DNA of 64,000 nucleotides from Bifidobacterium sp. ESL0763 (GCF_029433395.1 NZ_JAQTHW010000002.1:310001-374000), one strand, 5' to 3'. Positions 43,058 to 52,719 are shown, counted from the stretch's first letter. The notes: generated by a model not told the origin, from the letters alone. Program-made: numbers and translations.

Positions 43058-44524
43058 ATGACCATTCTAGGGTTATCGCGATTCCAGTTCGCGATGACGA
43101 CGGTCTTCCACTTCTTCTTCGTGCCGCTGTCCATCGGTCTGGCGTTCACCGTCGCCGTTATGGAAACGTTATATGTCGCGAAGAGAAAGAGTGTCTACAA
43201 GCGCATGGCCCAGTTCTGGGGGAAGATTTTCCTCCTGAGCTTCGCGGTCGGCGTGGTGACCGGCATCATCCAGGAATTCCAGTTCGGCATGAACTGGTCG
43301 AACTACTCCCGCTTCATGGGCGACATCTTCGGCGCCCCCTTGGCCATCGAGGCCCTGCTCGCCTTCTTCATGGAGTCCACCTTCATCGGAGTGTGGATGT
43401 TCACCTGGAAGCGCTTCAAGCCGGGCGTGCACGTGATCTTCATCTGGCTGACCTGGCTCGGTTCCACGGTCTCCGCGATCTGGATCCTCGCCGCCAACAG
43501 CTTCATGCAGAACCCCGTGGGCTACGGCATCGACAAGAAGACCGGCCATGCCGTTATGACCAGCTTCGCCGCCGTGGTGAGCAACCCGCAGCTGTGGCGC
43601 CAGTTCCCGCACGTGGCGACCGGCGCGCTGCTGACCGGCTCCTTCGTGGTCGTGGGCATGAGCGCCTTCGGCCTGATGCGCAAGGACGGTGACCGTGCCT
43701 TCTTCGAGCGTTCGATCCGCGTCGGCTCCATCCTGGCCATCATCGGCTCCATCCTCGTGATCATCACCGGCGACCTGCAGACCCTCGAGGTCATCAAGGA
43801 CCAGCCGATGAAGTTCGCCGCGACCGAGGGCCTCTATGAGGACGCCAAGAGCCCGGCTCCGTGGATGGTCGTCGGCCTGATGAACGAGGGCCAGCACACC
43901 GCCGCGGGCCTTGAGATCCCGGGCATGCTCTCGCTGCTTGCCTTCCACAAGCTCTACGGTGGCACCATCTACGGCATGAACACCCTCAACAAGCAGTTCA
44001 TCGCCGACCACGGCAAGATCATCAAGGACGGCATCGCCCACCCCGAGATCTCGAACTACTACGTGCCCACCAACGTGCTGTTCTGGAGCTTCCGCTTCAT
44101 GGCCGCCGTCGGCGTCGCCACGCTGATCCTCGCGATCTGCGTGCTGTGGTTCACCCGCTCCTCCAAGAACACCCTGGCGGACAGCCGCTGGAAGCTCTGG
44201 ATCCTGGGCGTGTGCACCTACCTGCCGTTCGTCGGCACCACCGGTGGCTGGCTCATCACCGAGCTCGGCCGCTATCCGTGGATCGTCTATGGTCTGCAGA
44301 CCATCGCGGACGCCGTCAGCCCGACGGCCACCGTGCCCAGCCTGCTGATCACCAATATCGTCTACTTCCTGCTCTTCTGCCTGATGGGCGGCGTGATGAT
44401 CTTCTACTCGCGCCGTGTGCTGCATCAGGGCCCGGAGCCGGAGAACGCCGCAACCGCCAAGGCCCCGGAGTCCGCTCCAGCGGCCGCGGCCCAGACGGCT
44501 ACTAGAAAGGTGGCGCTGGCATGA
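43058..44524 (+). CDS. cydA: Cytochrome bd ubiquinol/menaquinol oxidase subunit I
   Basis: Quinol oxidase subunit with all three haems; reduces oxygen to water. 488 residues and about nine helices. The haem b595-side His is in TTVFHFFFVPLSIG (H18); IEALLAFFMESTF holds the conserved acid pair; a further His is in FPHVATGALLTGSF. QPMKFAATEG and GRYPWIVYG are the usual quinol-site signatures; the Q-loop is short. AAAGGA precedes the ATG. Overlaps cydB by 4 bases. An Ala/Pro-rich tail ends the chain. Confidence 0.97.
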   Translation: MTILGLSRFQFAMTTVFHFFFVPLSIGLAFTVAVMETLYVAKRKSVYKRMAQFWGKIFLLSFAVGVVTGIIQEFQFGMNWSNYSRFMGDIFGAPLAIEALLAFFMESTFIGVWMFTWKRFKPGVHVIFIWLTWLGSTVSAIWILAANSFMQNPVGYGIDKKTGHAVMTSFAAVVSNPQLWRQFPHVATGALLTGSFVVVGMSAFGLMRKDGDRAFFERSIRVGSILAIIGSILVIITGDLQTLEVIKDQPMKFAATEGLYEDAKSPAPWMVVGLMNEGQHTAAGLEIPGMLSLLAFHKLYGGTIYGMNTLNKQFIADHGKIIKDGIAHPEISNYYVPTNVLFWSFRFMAAVGVATLILAICVLWFTRSSKNTLADSRWKLWILGVCTYLPFVGTTGGWLITELGRYPWIVYGLQTIADAVSPTATVPSLLITNIVYFLLFCLMGGVMIFYSRRVLHQGPEPENAATAKAPESAPAAAAQTATRKVALA

Positions 44525-45591
44525 GTGAGTTCCTTGCCAAACCATTGATTGATGGCAATACGTTCCTGCAGTTGCTGTGGTTCTTCGTGATCGCGCTGGT
44601 GTTCGCCATCTTCCTGTTCCTCGACGGCATCGACTTCGGTGTCGGCATGGCCACCCGTGTGCTGGCCCGCAACGGCGACGAGCGCGCGCTCTACATGCGC
44701 GCGGTCGGCCCGCACTGGGACGGCAACGAGGTCTGGCTGATCACCGGCGGCGGCGCGATGTTCGCGGCCTTCCCGCTGTGGTACGCCAGCCTGTTCTCGG
44801 GCTACTACCTGCTGCTGTTCCTGGTGCTCGTCTCGCTGATCCTGCGCGGTGTCTCCTTCGAGTTCGCCGGCCATGCGATCACCGACGGTGAGCGCAGCCT
44901 GTGGCAGTGGTTCAACTTCATCGGCAGCGTCGGCGCCCCGTTCTTCCTGGGCATGATGCTGACCTCCCTGATCCAGGGCATGCCGATGGACGCCCAGGGC
45001 AACGTCCACGCCGGATTCTTCGACGTGGTCAACCTGCTCTCGATCGTCGGTGGCGTGGCCGTCGTGTTCTTCAGCTTCGTGCACGGCCTGCACTTCCTGA
45101 GCCTGAAGCTCGACGACGAGATGTCCGAGCGCATGCTCAACACCTCCAGGAAGGTCTACTGGATCGCCTACCCGGCTCTGGTGGTCTTCGTCCTGCTGGC
45201 GTTCTTCTGCACCGATTTCTATCAGCGCCGTCCGGTCTCGACGCTCGTGATCACGGTGGTCATCCTCGTGGCGACCATCTGCGCTCACTTCGCCGCGGCC
45301 AAGAAGCACGGTGGCTGGGCCTTCCTGGCCTCCGGCATCACGCTGGCCGGCATCATCGCCTTCATCTTCAACGGGCTCTTCCCGAACGTGATGATCGCCG
45401 ACGACGCCAAGAACAGCCTGGCGGTCTCCGTCGCCTCCGCGTCGCCGTACACGCTCAAGGTGATGACCATCGTGCTGTGCTGCCTGCTGCCGATCGTGCT
45501 GATCTACTTCAGCTGGTCCTACTTCATCCAGCGCAAGCGCCTGATCACGGACTCCTCGTCGGCCTCCATCAAGGCGGCCATCGCCGAGTGA
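44521..45591 (+). CDS. cydB: Cytochrome bd oxidase subunit II
   Basis: 356 residues, about nine helices; partners CydA and contributes the second half of the oxidase. The family's conserved N-terminal segment FLDGIDFGVGMATRVL and RAVGPHWDGNEVWLITGGG is intact. Start ATG overlaps the cydA stop (ATGA). A short inverted repeat ATTCAGC/GCTGAAT (45611-45630) follows. Confidence 0.97.
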   Translation: MSEFLAKPLIDGNTFLQLLWFFVIALVFAIFLFLDGIDFGVGMATRVLARNGDERALYMRAVGPHWDGNEVWLITGGGAMFAAFPLWYASLFSGYYLLLFLVLVSLILRGVSFEFAGHAITDGERSLWQWFNFIGSVGAPFFLGMMLTSLIQGMPMDAQGNVHAGFFDVVNLLSIVGGVAVVFFSFVHGLHFLSLKLDDEMSERMLNTSRKVYWIAYPALVVFVLLAFFCTDFYQRRPVSTLVITVVILVATICAHFAAAKKHGGWAFLASGITLAGIIAFIFNGLFPNVMIADDAKNSLAVSVASASPYTLKVMTIVLCCLLPIVLIYFSWSYFIQRKRLITDSSSASIKAAIAE

Positions 45592-45653
45592 CGGTCTGAT
45601 GTCCGTTCCCATTCAGCCGCATCGCTGAATCCCGCCCGTCGCCCTTTCGGCCT

Positions 45654-45685
45654 CCATGGTGAATGTGCAATAATGTTCACCGTGG
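45654..45685 (+). promoter_or_regulatory. Palindrome upstream of cydD
   Basis: CCATGGTGAA (45654-45663) pairs with TTCACCGTGG (45676-45685) over ten positions with one G-U. The 12-base centre holds TGCAATAAT, which resembles a -10 element. A repressor bound here would cover the promoter of cydDC. Could also act as an RNA hairpin. Confidence 0.45.
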
Positions 45686-45733
45686 TGGCAAAGGGCGTCG
45701 GGCTCTTTTGTTCCTCTCTTCGACGTAAAGGTT

Positions 45734-47680
45734 GTGCTGGTCGTGATCGATAAAAGTCTATTCGAGTTCGCGGGCGTGCGGTGGCGCATGGGGCTGCTGG
45801 CGCTGCTCTCCCTGCTGCAGGCGCTGTGCATCGCCGGCCAGGCGCACGGCCTGGCGCGCGGCTTGGTGGAGATCTGGAAGCTCCATGCCGTCTCCACGCT
45901 GGTGGGGCCGGCCATCGAATTCCTCGCCTTCTATGCGGTGCGCCACCTGTGCGACGTGGCCAAGCAGCATATTTCCAGCAGGTACGGCACGCTCGTCGCC
46001 GGGCAGATCCGCCCGCGGCTGCAGCACAAGATCTTCCGCCTGGGCCCGCAGGCGCTGGCCTCGAGGGGCACCGGCTCGACGGTGACGATGCTCATCGACG
46101 GACTCGACCAGGTCAGGCACTACATCGAGATCCTGCTGCCGAAGATGACCGACATGATGCTCATCTCGCCGGTCATCCTCGTGGCCGTGTGGTGGCAGGA
46201 CTGGGTCAGCGGCCTCATCCTGCTGCTGATGTACCCGCTCATCATCTTCTTCATGGTCATCCTGGGCCTCGCCGCCCGCGACCGCTCCAACAGGCAGTAC
46301 GCCCAGTTCAACATCCTCAACACCAAATTCGTCGACAGCATCCTCGGCCTGCCCACCCTCAAGATGCTCGGCGTCGACAAGGAGTACGAGGGCGAGATCT
46401 ACAGCGTGAGCGAACGCTTCCGCAAGCGCACCATGGACGTGCTCAAGGTGGCCATGACCTCCACCTTCGCCCTCGACTGGTTCACCACGCTGGGCATCGC
46501 CATCATGGCCGTCTTCCTGGGCCTGCGGCTGGTCAACGGCACCATGCCGCTCTTTCCGGCCATGTTCGCGCTGATCATGGCCCCCGACTACTTCCTGCCG
46601 GTGCGCCAGTTCGGCGACAACTACCACGCCACGCTCGACGGCAAGAACGCCCTGCACGACATCATGGGCTTCATCGCCAGCCCCGAGACCCCGCAGGACG
46701 GCGATACCCAGTGGGACGGCTGGAAGGCCGACAGCGAGCTGAGGCTCGAGGATGTCGACTTCGCCTATCCCGAAGGCAGCAGGCCCCAAGGCGAGGACGC
46801 GGCGCAGACGGTGGCCGGCCACAGCGTGGCCATGAACGCCGTCGAGCAGCAGCGCGAAGGCGACGACGCCAAGGGCTCCAAGGGACCCAATGGGTCCCAG
46901 CGACATAGGCGGGGGAGTGCGGGCAAGGGCGCGCCCCAAGGCGTCGACGAGGCCGGAAAAGCCCCGGCCACACAGCCTGACGCCCTGCACCACATCTCCA
47001 TGGACTTCAAGGGCTATGGCAAGATCGCCGTCATCGGCAAGTCCGGCGCCGGCAAGTCCACGCTCATCAACCTGCTGGCCGGCTTCAACGTTCCGCACGC
47101 CGGTTCCATCGAGCTGGATGGCCACCATCTCGAGCATTTCAACGTCGAGACGTGGCAGCGCCATATCAGCTACATCCCGCAGACCCCCTACATCTTCAGC
47201 GGCACCATCGCCGACAACATCCGCTTCTACGTCGAGGACGCCAGCGACGGGGCCGTCAAGGCCGCCGCACACGAGGCCGGGCTGGACGAGTGGCTCTCCC
47301 AGCTGGGCGACGGGCTCGACACCCTGATCGGCGAGGGCAACCGCGGCATCAGCGGCGGGCAGGCCCAGCGCATCGCCCTGGCGCGCGTGCTGCTCGACAA
47401 GTCCCGCGAGGTGCTGCTCTTCGACGAGCCCACCGCGCACCTGGACATCGAGACCGAATACGACCTGAAGCAGACGCTGCTGCCGATCATGGAGCACCAC
47501 CTGGTCATCCTGGCCACGCATCGCCTGCACTGGCTCGAGAACGTCGACCAGGTGCTGGTGCTGGAGAAGGGCCGGGTGGCCGAATCCGGCTCGCCGAAGC
47601 AGCTGATCGGAGCCGGCGGCCCGTTGGACCGGCTCATGGACGAGATGGGAGGCAACCAGATTGACCGCTATCTCGACTGA
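45734..47680 (+). CDS. cydD: Cytochrome bd assembly ABC transporter subunit CydD
   Basis: Half-transporter that with CydC exports reduced thiols (glutathione/cysteine in E. coli) or haem-related factors needed for cytochrome bd. 648 residues. Membrane domain ~1-320, nucleotide-binding domain with IGKSGAGKSTLIN, signature ISGGQAQRIALARVLL and LLFDEPTAHLD. Odd: a ~65-residue low-complexity insert (about residues 350-414, Gly/Gln/Lys-rich) interrupts the start of the nucleotide domain between FAYPEG and LHHISMDF. GTG start at 45734 or 45743. Overlaps cydC by 20 bases. Confidence 0.92.
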   Translation: MLVVIDKSLFEFAGVRWRMGLLALLSLLQALCIAGQAHGLARGLVEIWKLHAVSTLVGPAIEFLAFYAVRHLCDVAKQHISSRYGTLVAGQIRPRLQHKIFRLGPQALASRGTGSTVTMLIDGLDQVRHYIEILLPKMTDMMLISPVILVAVWWQDWVSGLILLLMYPLIIFFMVILGLAARDRSNRQYAQFNILNTKFVDSILGLPTLKMLGVDKEYEGEIYSVSERFRKRTMDVLKVAMTSTFALDWFTTLGIAIMAVFLGLRLVNGTMPLFPAMFALIMAPDYFLPVRQFGDNYHATLDGKNALHDIMGFIASPETPQDGDTQWDGWKADSELRLEDVDFAYPEGSRPQGEDAAQTVAGHSVAMNAVEQQREGDDAKGSKGPNGSQRHRRGSAGKGAPQGVDEAGKAPATQPDALHHISMDFKGYGKIAVIGKSGAGKSTLINLLAGFNVPHAGSIELDGHHLEHFNVETWQRHISYIPQTPYIFSGTIADNIRFYVEDASDGAVKAAAHEAGLDEWLSQLGDGLDTLIGEGNRGISGGQAQRIALARVLLDKSREVLLFDEPTAHLDIETEYDLKQTLLPIMEHHLVILATHRLHWLENVDQVLVLEKGRVAESGSPKQLIGAGGPLDRLMDEMGGNQIDRYLD

Positions 47681-49598
47681 GACGCAGAAGGCGAACATGA
47701 CCCCATCCGGCAACGACAGGAACGGCGAGGACGGCTTGAACGGCAAGGCAATGAACGGCACCGGCACCGGCGAGGCACAGGTCCCGCAGGCCGCCACACC
47801 CCACGACGGCGGCAAGGTGAGGCTGCGCGACTACCTGAAGGTCTGGGAGCACGACCACTGGTTCTGGCCCTACCTCAAGGAGAACCGGCGCAAGCTCGTC
47901 CTGATCTTCTTCCTGGGCTTGATGACCTTCGTCTGCGCGGCGGCCCTCATGTTCACCGCCGGCTACCTGATCAACCGTTCGGCGCGCATGCCCTACAACA
48001 TCCTCCTGGTCTACGTGCCCATCGTGCTGACCCGCGCCTTCGGCATCGGCAGGCCCGTCTTCAAATACGTCGAGCAGCTCAAAAGCCACGATTGGGTGCT
48101 CCACGTCATCTCCAAGCTGCGCGTGCAGCTCTACCGCACCCTCTCCAAGGACGCCGCGTTCCTGAACGAGCACGAGCGCACCGGCAGCGTGCTGAGCCTG
48201 CTGGCCGACGACCTCGACCACCTCGAGAACTTCTACCTGCGCACCATCTTCCCCACGGTGGTGGCCTATGTGCTCTGGGTCGTGGTGACCATCGCCATGG
48301 GCGTCTTCTCGTGGACCGGCGCGCTGCTGCTCTTCGTGATGCTGGCGCTGGTCCTGGTGCTCATCCCGCTGGTCTCGCTGAGCTTCTCAACCGGCCATTT
48401 CGCCCTCGAGAAGCAGCAGCAGGCGCAGGAATACACCAAGGTCACCGAAAGCTACCTGGGCCTCAGCGACTGGGTCATCACCCACAAGGGCGACGAGTTC
48501 GCCTCCATCGGCGCCAACGAATACCGGCGCATCCAGCGTAGCCAGGACGAGCAAAAGGCCTTCGAGCGTTGGCGCAACTTCGCCATCCAGGTCGTCTTCG
48601 GCGTCATCGCCGTCGGCCTGATGGTCGGGGCGGCGATGACCATGACCGGTTCCAAGTCCATGGCCGACTGGTCGGCCTCCATCGTGCTGGCGGTCTTCCC
48701 GCTGGTCGACTGCTTCATCAACGTGGCGCAGGCCGCCGCCGAGGTGCCGCTCTACAGCGACTCCCTGAAGCATCTGAACGACCTGACCGAGCGCGTGGAA
48801 TCGAGGCAGGGCGAGCCGGTGGCGCAGCAAAGCCTAGACGGGCCCATCGAGTCCATCGACTTCGACCATGTCACCTTCGCCTACGGCCCCGGCCAGCCCA
48901 CGCTGCTCGACGACTTCACCCTGCACATCGGCGCAGGGCGGAAGGTCGCGCTGCTCGGCCCCAGCGGCGAGGGCAAGACCACGATCCTGCAGCTGCTGCT
49001 CGGCGACCTAGAGCCCCAGAGCGGCAGCATCACCATCAACGGCATCCCCGTGGCCGCCCTGCAGGACGAGCGCGCCCGCATCTTCGGCTACCTCAATCAG
49101 CAGGCGTTCCTCTTCAACACCACCATCGCGCAGAACGTGCGCCTGGGCGCCCCCGACGCCAGCGACGAGGACGTGTGGGCGGCGCTGAAGGCCGTACGGC
49201 TCGACGAGACGGTCCGCGCGCTGGCCGACGGCATCGACACCTCCGTGGACGAGTCCGGCCAGCGTTTCTCCGGCGGCCAGCGCCAGCGCATCGCTCTGGC
49301 CCGCATCGTGCTCAAGGACACCCCGGTGATCCTGCTGGACGAGCCGACCATCGGCCTCGACCCGATCACCGAGCGCGACCTGATGGCCATGATCTTCGAC
49401 GCCGCGGGGGATCGCAGCATGCTCTGGGTCACCCACCACCTGCAGGGGCTGGAACAGGCCGATGAGGTCGTCTTCCTCGAGGACGGCCGGATCGCGATGC
49501 AGGGGGCTCCCGCCGAGCTCTACCGCACCAACACGCGCTTCCGCGAGCTCTACAAGCTCGACGTGGGCGATCTGGAGGCGGTCGGGAAAGGCGCGTGA
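47661..49598 (+). CDS. cydC: Cytochrome bd assembly ABC transporter subunit CydC
   Basis: 645 residues, partner of CydD. A ~55-residue hydrophilic N-terminal extension (Gly/Asn-rich) precedes a six-helix membrane domain (~75-370). The ATPase follows: LLGPSGEGKTTILQLLLG, signature RFSGGQRQRIALARIVL and VILLDEPTIGLD. TTG start at 47661 with GGGAGG eight bases before, inside the end of cydD. Completes the ndh-cydABDC set; strong terminator follows. Confidence 0.92.
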   Translation: MTAISTETQKANMTPSGNDRNGEDGLNGKAMNGTGTGEAQVPQAATPHDGGKVRLRDYLKVWEHDHWFWPYLKENRRKLVLIFFLGLMTFVCAAALMFTAGYLINRSARMPYNILLVYVPIVLTRAFGIGRPVFKYVEQLKSHDWVLHVISKLRVQLYRTLSKDAAFLNEHERTGSVLSLLADDLDHLENFYLRTIFPTVVAYVLWVVVTIAMGVFSWTGALLLFVMLALVLVLIPLVSLSFSTGHFALEKQQQAQEYTKVTESYLGLSDWVITHKGDEFASIGANEYRRIQRSQDEQKAFERWRNFAIQVVFGVIAVGLMVGAAMTMTGSKSMADWSASIVLAVFPLVDCFINVAQAAAEVPLYSDSLKHLNDLTERVESRQGEPVAQQSLDGPIESIDFDHVTFAYGPGQPTLLDDFTLHIGAGRKVALLGPSGEGKTTILQLLLGDLEPQSGSITINGIPVAALQDERARIFGYLNQQAFLFNTTIAQNVRLGAPDASDEDVWAALKAVRLDETVRALADGIDTSVDESGQRFSGGQRQRIALARIVLKDTPVILLDEPTIGLDPITERDLMAMIFDAAGDRSMLWVTHHLQGLEQADEVVFLEDGRIAMQGAPAELYRTNTRFRELYKLDVGDLEAVGKGA

Positions 49599-49645
49599 GC
49601 GCGTTCCTTCAGAAGGCTGTGAAACCGTGATCCACGGCAAAGCAA

Positions 49646-49677
49646 TGGGTCCCACCGGCTGATGCTGGTGGGACCCA
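49646..49677. terminator. Bidirectional terminator between cydC and the polyprenyl synthase
   Basis: Arms 49646-49659 and 49664-49677 pair over 14 bases with one G-U and a 4-base loop, in a convergent gap. The T-rich sequence TGTGTTTTCC follows on the plus side. Confidence 0.85.
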
Positions 49678-49728
49678 ACTGTGTTTTCCATAGGAACTCA
49701 TGGGAAGGCTATGGCCTGGCCTGCGCTC

Positions 49729-50697
49729 TCAGAGCGTGGCCGCCAGCTTGTCGAGCGTGCGCGAGAGCAGGTCGCGGGTCTCGGCGTTGAGCTCCTGGCT
49801 CCCGGGTTCGCCCAGGGTCTTCCTGGCACGTTCGATGCGCGCCCGGACCGCGTCCTTGGCCCGTTCGATGTACTGCGGGTGCGCGTCGAGATAGGCGAGC
49901 ACGCGGGCCGGATCGTCCGCCCTCACCACATCGGCGAAGGAGGGGTCGTCCTCCAGGGCCAGGATCACCGGCAGGGTGTAGATGCCGTCGCGGATGTCCT
50001 CGAGCTTGGGCTTGCCGGTGTCGTGGGCGACGTTGAAATCCTCGATGTCGTCGACGATCTGGAAGGCCACGCCGAGGTTCTCGCCGAAATCCCTGGCCAG
50101 CGAGATGAGCGGGCTGGACGGGTCGATGCCCGAAAGCTCGAGACCGGTGGTGCAGGCCAGGCGGAAGAGCGCGGCGGTTTTGCCGCTGATGGCCCTGCGG
50201 TAGCGTTCGCGGGTGATGGCGGTGTCGTGCCGGGCGCTTTCCTGCAGCAGGTCGCCGGCCACGATCTCGTTGACCGTGTGGGCGTGGTAGGCGATGAAGC
50301 CGGTGCTCGGCGCGATGCCGGCCATGATTTCCATGTAGCGCGAGAGCAGCAGGTCGCCCAGGTAGATCGCAGCCTTGTTGCCGCGCAGGGTGTGCACGGT
50401 GGGCTTGTTGCGGCGGATGGGGGCGTCGTCGAGCACGTCGTCGTGCACGAGGGTCGCCAGATGCAGCATCTCGATGGCCGCGGCTCCGGTGACGATGGTC
50501 TCGGAGGCGGGTTCGGGCCTGGCGCCCAGGCCGTAGGAGAAGATCAGGACCAGCGAGGCGCGGATCATCTTGCCGTGGTTGTCGAGCAGATCGCGGTAGT
50601 CCTGCCGATACGGGGTGACATCGTCCTGCTCGCGGTGCAAGACGTCGACGACGCTCCGCATATCCTCGAGTAGCAGGTGTTCCTGTCGAATTGGCAT
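49729..50697 (-). CDS. Polyprenyl diphosphate synthase
   Basis: Trans-prenyltransferase that lengthens isoprenoid chains for quinone or carrier-lipid tails. 322 residues. First Asp-rich motif in LVHDDVLDDAPIRRNKP, second in VAFQIVDDIEDF; GKMIRASLVL carries the Lys/Arg diphosphate contacts. ATG at 50697 with AAGAGGT upstream; longer starts rejected. Convergent with cydC. Adjacent to the respiratory genes, so a quinone side-chain role is likely; heptaprenyl or octaprenyl length cannot be read with certainty. Confidence 0.88.
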   Translation of the reverse strand: MPIRQEHLLLEDMRSVVDVLHREQDDVTPYRQDYRDLLDNHGKMIRASLVLIFSYGLGARPEPASETIVTGAAAIEMLHLATLVHDDVLDDAPIRRNKPTVHTLRGNKAAIYLGDLLLSRYMEIMAGIAPSTGFIAYHAHTVNEIVAGDLLQESARHDTAITRERYRRAISGKTAALFRLACTTGLELSGIDPSSPLISLARDFGENLGVAFQIVDDIEDFNVAHDTGKPKLEDIRDGIYTLPVILALEDDPSFADVVRADDPARVLAYLDAHPQYIERAKDAVRARIERARKTLGEPGSQELNAETRDLLSRTLDKLAATL

Positions 50698-50809
50698 GCT
50701 GCGACCTCTTGTTGTGAAGTATTGGACGTACCCAATATAGCAATCGCCGTCTATTTTCGGCGCTTTCGGTGCAAACGTTTTGGGCATGCGGCGCACGGGC
50801 CGCCGGCGC

Positions 50810-51523
50810 TCACTCGTTGCCGTCGATGCGGTTGACCGAGAGTACGCCGTCCAGGTCGCTCAGGTCTCGGATCAGCTCGCCGCTCTCCCTGCCACGTATC
50901 TCGAGGTTGGCCGAGACGACGGGTTCGCCGCCGGCGCGCGCCTCGCCGCCGTTCTTGGGCTTGTGCGTCGAGAAGCCCTCCACCGAGATGTCGTGGGCGG
51001 CGCAGACCGCGAGGATCGAGCGCAGCGTGCCGTGGCCGTCGACGTAGCGCAGCCGGAGCACGTCGTTGTAGTTCAGGCGCGGCGAGATGAGCTTCATCAT
51101 CGCCGGGAAGAGCAGCACCGCGATGAAATAGAGGATGGTGCACACTGCCGCCGGCGGGAACAGGCCGGCTCCGCAGGCCGCGCCGATCGCCGCGGTGATC
51201 CAGACCGAGGCGGCCGTGGTGAGCCCGCGCACGTGGGAGCGCTGGGTGAAGACCACGCCGGCGCCGATGAAGCCGATGCCGGAGACGATCTGGGCCGCCA
51301 CTCGCGAGGGGTCGAGTTTAACGTTTGCCGCGAGTACATCCATGAAGCCGTACTTGCTGATGATGACGAACAGCGCCGAGCCCACGCCCACCAAGGCGTG
51401 CGTCCTCGTGCCGGCGTCCTTGTGCCTGGCCTGGCGTTCCACGCCGATGGCGGTGGAGAGCACGAACGCCTCGAAAAGATAGAGCGCCTGCCAGCCCCAC
51501 ATGCCCCACTGAAATTGCGTCAT
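50810..51523 (-). CDS. MgtC/SapB-family membrane protein
   Basis: 237 residues. Residues 1-140 have about five helices with GIGFIGAGVVF and LTTAASVWITAAIG, the MgtC membrane core. Residues ~150-237 form a small ACT-like regulatory domain (LRSILAVCAAHDISVEGFS). MgtC proteins aid adaptation to low magnesium and modulate membrane ATPase. ATG at 51523 with AGGAAGG. 112 bases upstream of the polyprenyl synthase start on the same strand. Confidence 0.9.
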   Translation of the reverse strand: MTQFQWGMWGWQALYLFEAFVLSTAIGVERQARHKDAGTRTHALVGVGSALFVIISKYGFMDVLAANVKLDPSRVAAQIVSGIGFIGAGVVFTQRSHVRGLTTAASVWITAAIGAACGAGLFPPAAVCTILYFIAVLLFPAMMKLISPRLNYNDVLRLRYVDGHGTLRSILAVCAAHDISVEGFSTHKPKNGGEARAGGEPVVSANLEIRGRESGELIRDLSDLDGVLSVNRIDGNE

Positions 51524-51768
51524 CGTTCACCTTCCTGGCGCCTGTCGACGCCGGAGATCCTACCCGTTTTTAGGTCACCAATCCTAGCGTGTCTCTCAAA
51601 CATTGATATCTTTCAGCGCAAACGGGTGTTCACCTCGCGCAGTTGCTGTCCTGCCGACGCTTCGGATGGTTTGTTCCGACCGTGCCGGACCCGAGGTCCA
51701 GCTGAGTGTGAAAGACCGCGTTGCCGGCGGTCCATATCGGTGACTGCCGGAATTGTTGGTTGTCGGTA

Positions 51769-52662
51769 TTACCGGTCGATGTCGTCCTCGGTGACGGAAC
51801 GTGCGCCGACCAGCTCGCGCTGCTCACGCCGCCAGAGGGCCGCGGCCGGGTTGATGTCCCTGCGTCCGAGATAGCGCTGGTAGACCGGGTAGAACACGCG
51901 CAGTGCCGGATAGATGGCGTAGAGCGTGCGCTCGGTGTTGTGGCGCCGGGAATGGTTGGGATGGGCCTCGAAGGTGTTCTTGAAGCGGCGCATGTAGCGG
52001 TGGAACGAGGAGAACGAGGTGTCCATGCGCCTGGCCGAGACCCCGGTGATCATTCTCGAGGAATAGACGGCCTTGAGCCCGTGGTCCACCAGATGCAGCG
52101 AGATGTCGATGTCCTCGTGCATCACGTCGCGCTCGTCGCGGCACACGTCGCCCTTGATCGCCTCCCACGCCGAGGCGCGCAGGGCCATGTTCGAGCCGAA
52201 GAGCAGCACGTGGCCGCCGTCGGCGCGGTAGGTGACGCGCCGCACCTTGTCGTCGCCCTCGAGGGCCGCGTGCCGGGCGGGCATGTCGTAGTAGACCGCC
52301 GGGCCGGTGGCCGCCATCGCCTCGGGGTCGTCGGAGAATATGGAGGTGACGGTCTCGACCCAGTCGGGCTTGAGCATGCAGTCGGCGTCGATGCGCCCGT
52401 AGATGTCGCCCGAGGCGGCGGCGAAGCCGAAATTGCGCGTGGGGATCAGCCCCTGCTCGTCTTCCTGGTGCAGCAGGCGCACGCCACTGCCGGGATGCTC
52501 GGCGATGAAACGCTCGACCAGCGCGCAGGTGCGGTCGGTGGAACGATTGTCGACCACCAGGATCTCGCCGGGTGCGACGGTCTGCCGAATTGCGTTCAAG
52601 AGGCAATTGGCGATGCGTGCCTCCTCGTTATAGGCGGGGATGATGATCGAGACCTTCAGCAT
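51769..52662 (-). CDS. Family 2 glycosyltransferase
   Basis: 297 residues. GT-A fold N-terminus VSIIIPAYNEEARIANCLLN, VVDNRSTDRTCALV, and the metal-binding IDADCML near residue 95, then VMHEDIDISLHL with the catalytic-side acid. One possible hydrophobic stretch near the C-terminus (LYAIYPALRVFYPVYQRYLG). Transfers a sugar from a nucleotide-sugar, likely to an envelope polysaccharide. ATG at 52662 eight bases after TATCCT, no Shine-Dalgarno. Divergent from the PerM gene. Confidence 0.85.
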   Translation of the reverse strand: MLKVSIIIPAYNEEARIANCLLNAIRQTVAPGEILVVDNRSTDRTCALVERFIAEHPGSGVRLLHQEDEQGLIPTRNFGFAAASGDIYGRIDADCMLKPDWVETVTSIFSDDPEAMAATGPAVYYDMPARHAALEGDDKVRRVTYRADGGHVLLFGSNMALRASAWEAIKGDVCRDERDVMHEDIDISLHLVDHGLKAVYSSRMITGVSARRMDTSFSSFHRYMRRFKNTFEAHPNHSRRHNTERTLYAIYPALRVFYPVYQRYLGRRDINPAAALWRREQRELVGARSVTEDDIDR

Positions 52663-52719
52663 AATGTACAAGGATAAGCCATATGCCCTACACACGGGGG
52701 GCGGGTAGGATGAGGAAGC

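Noticed and set aside
45758..47815. 685-codon minus-strand frame across cydD
   Set aside because: Antisense of a clear ABC transporter.
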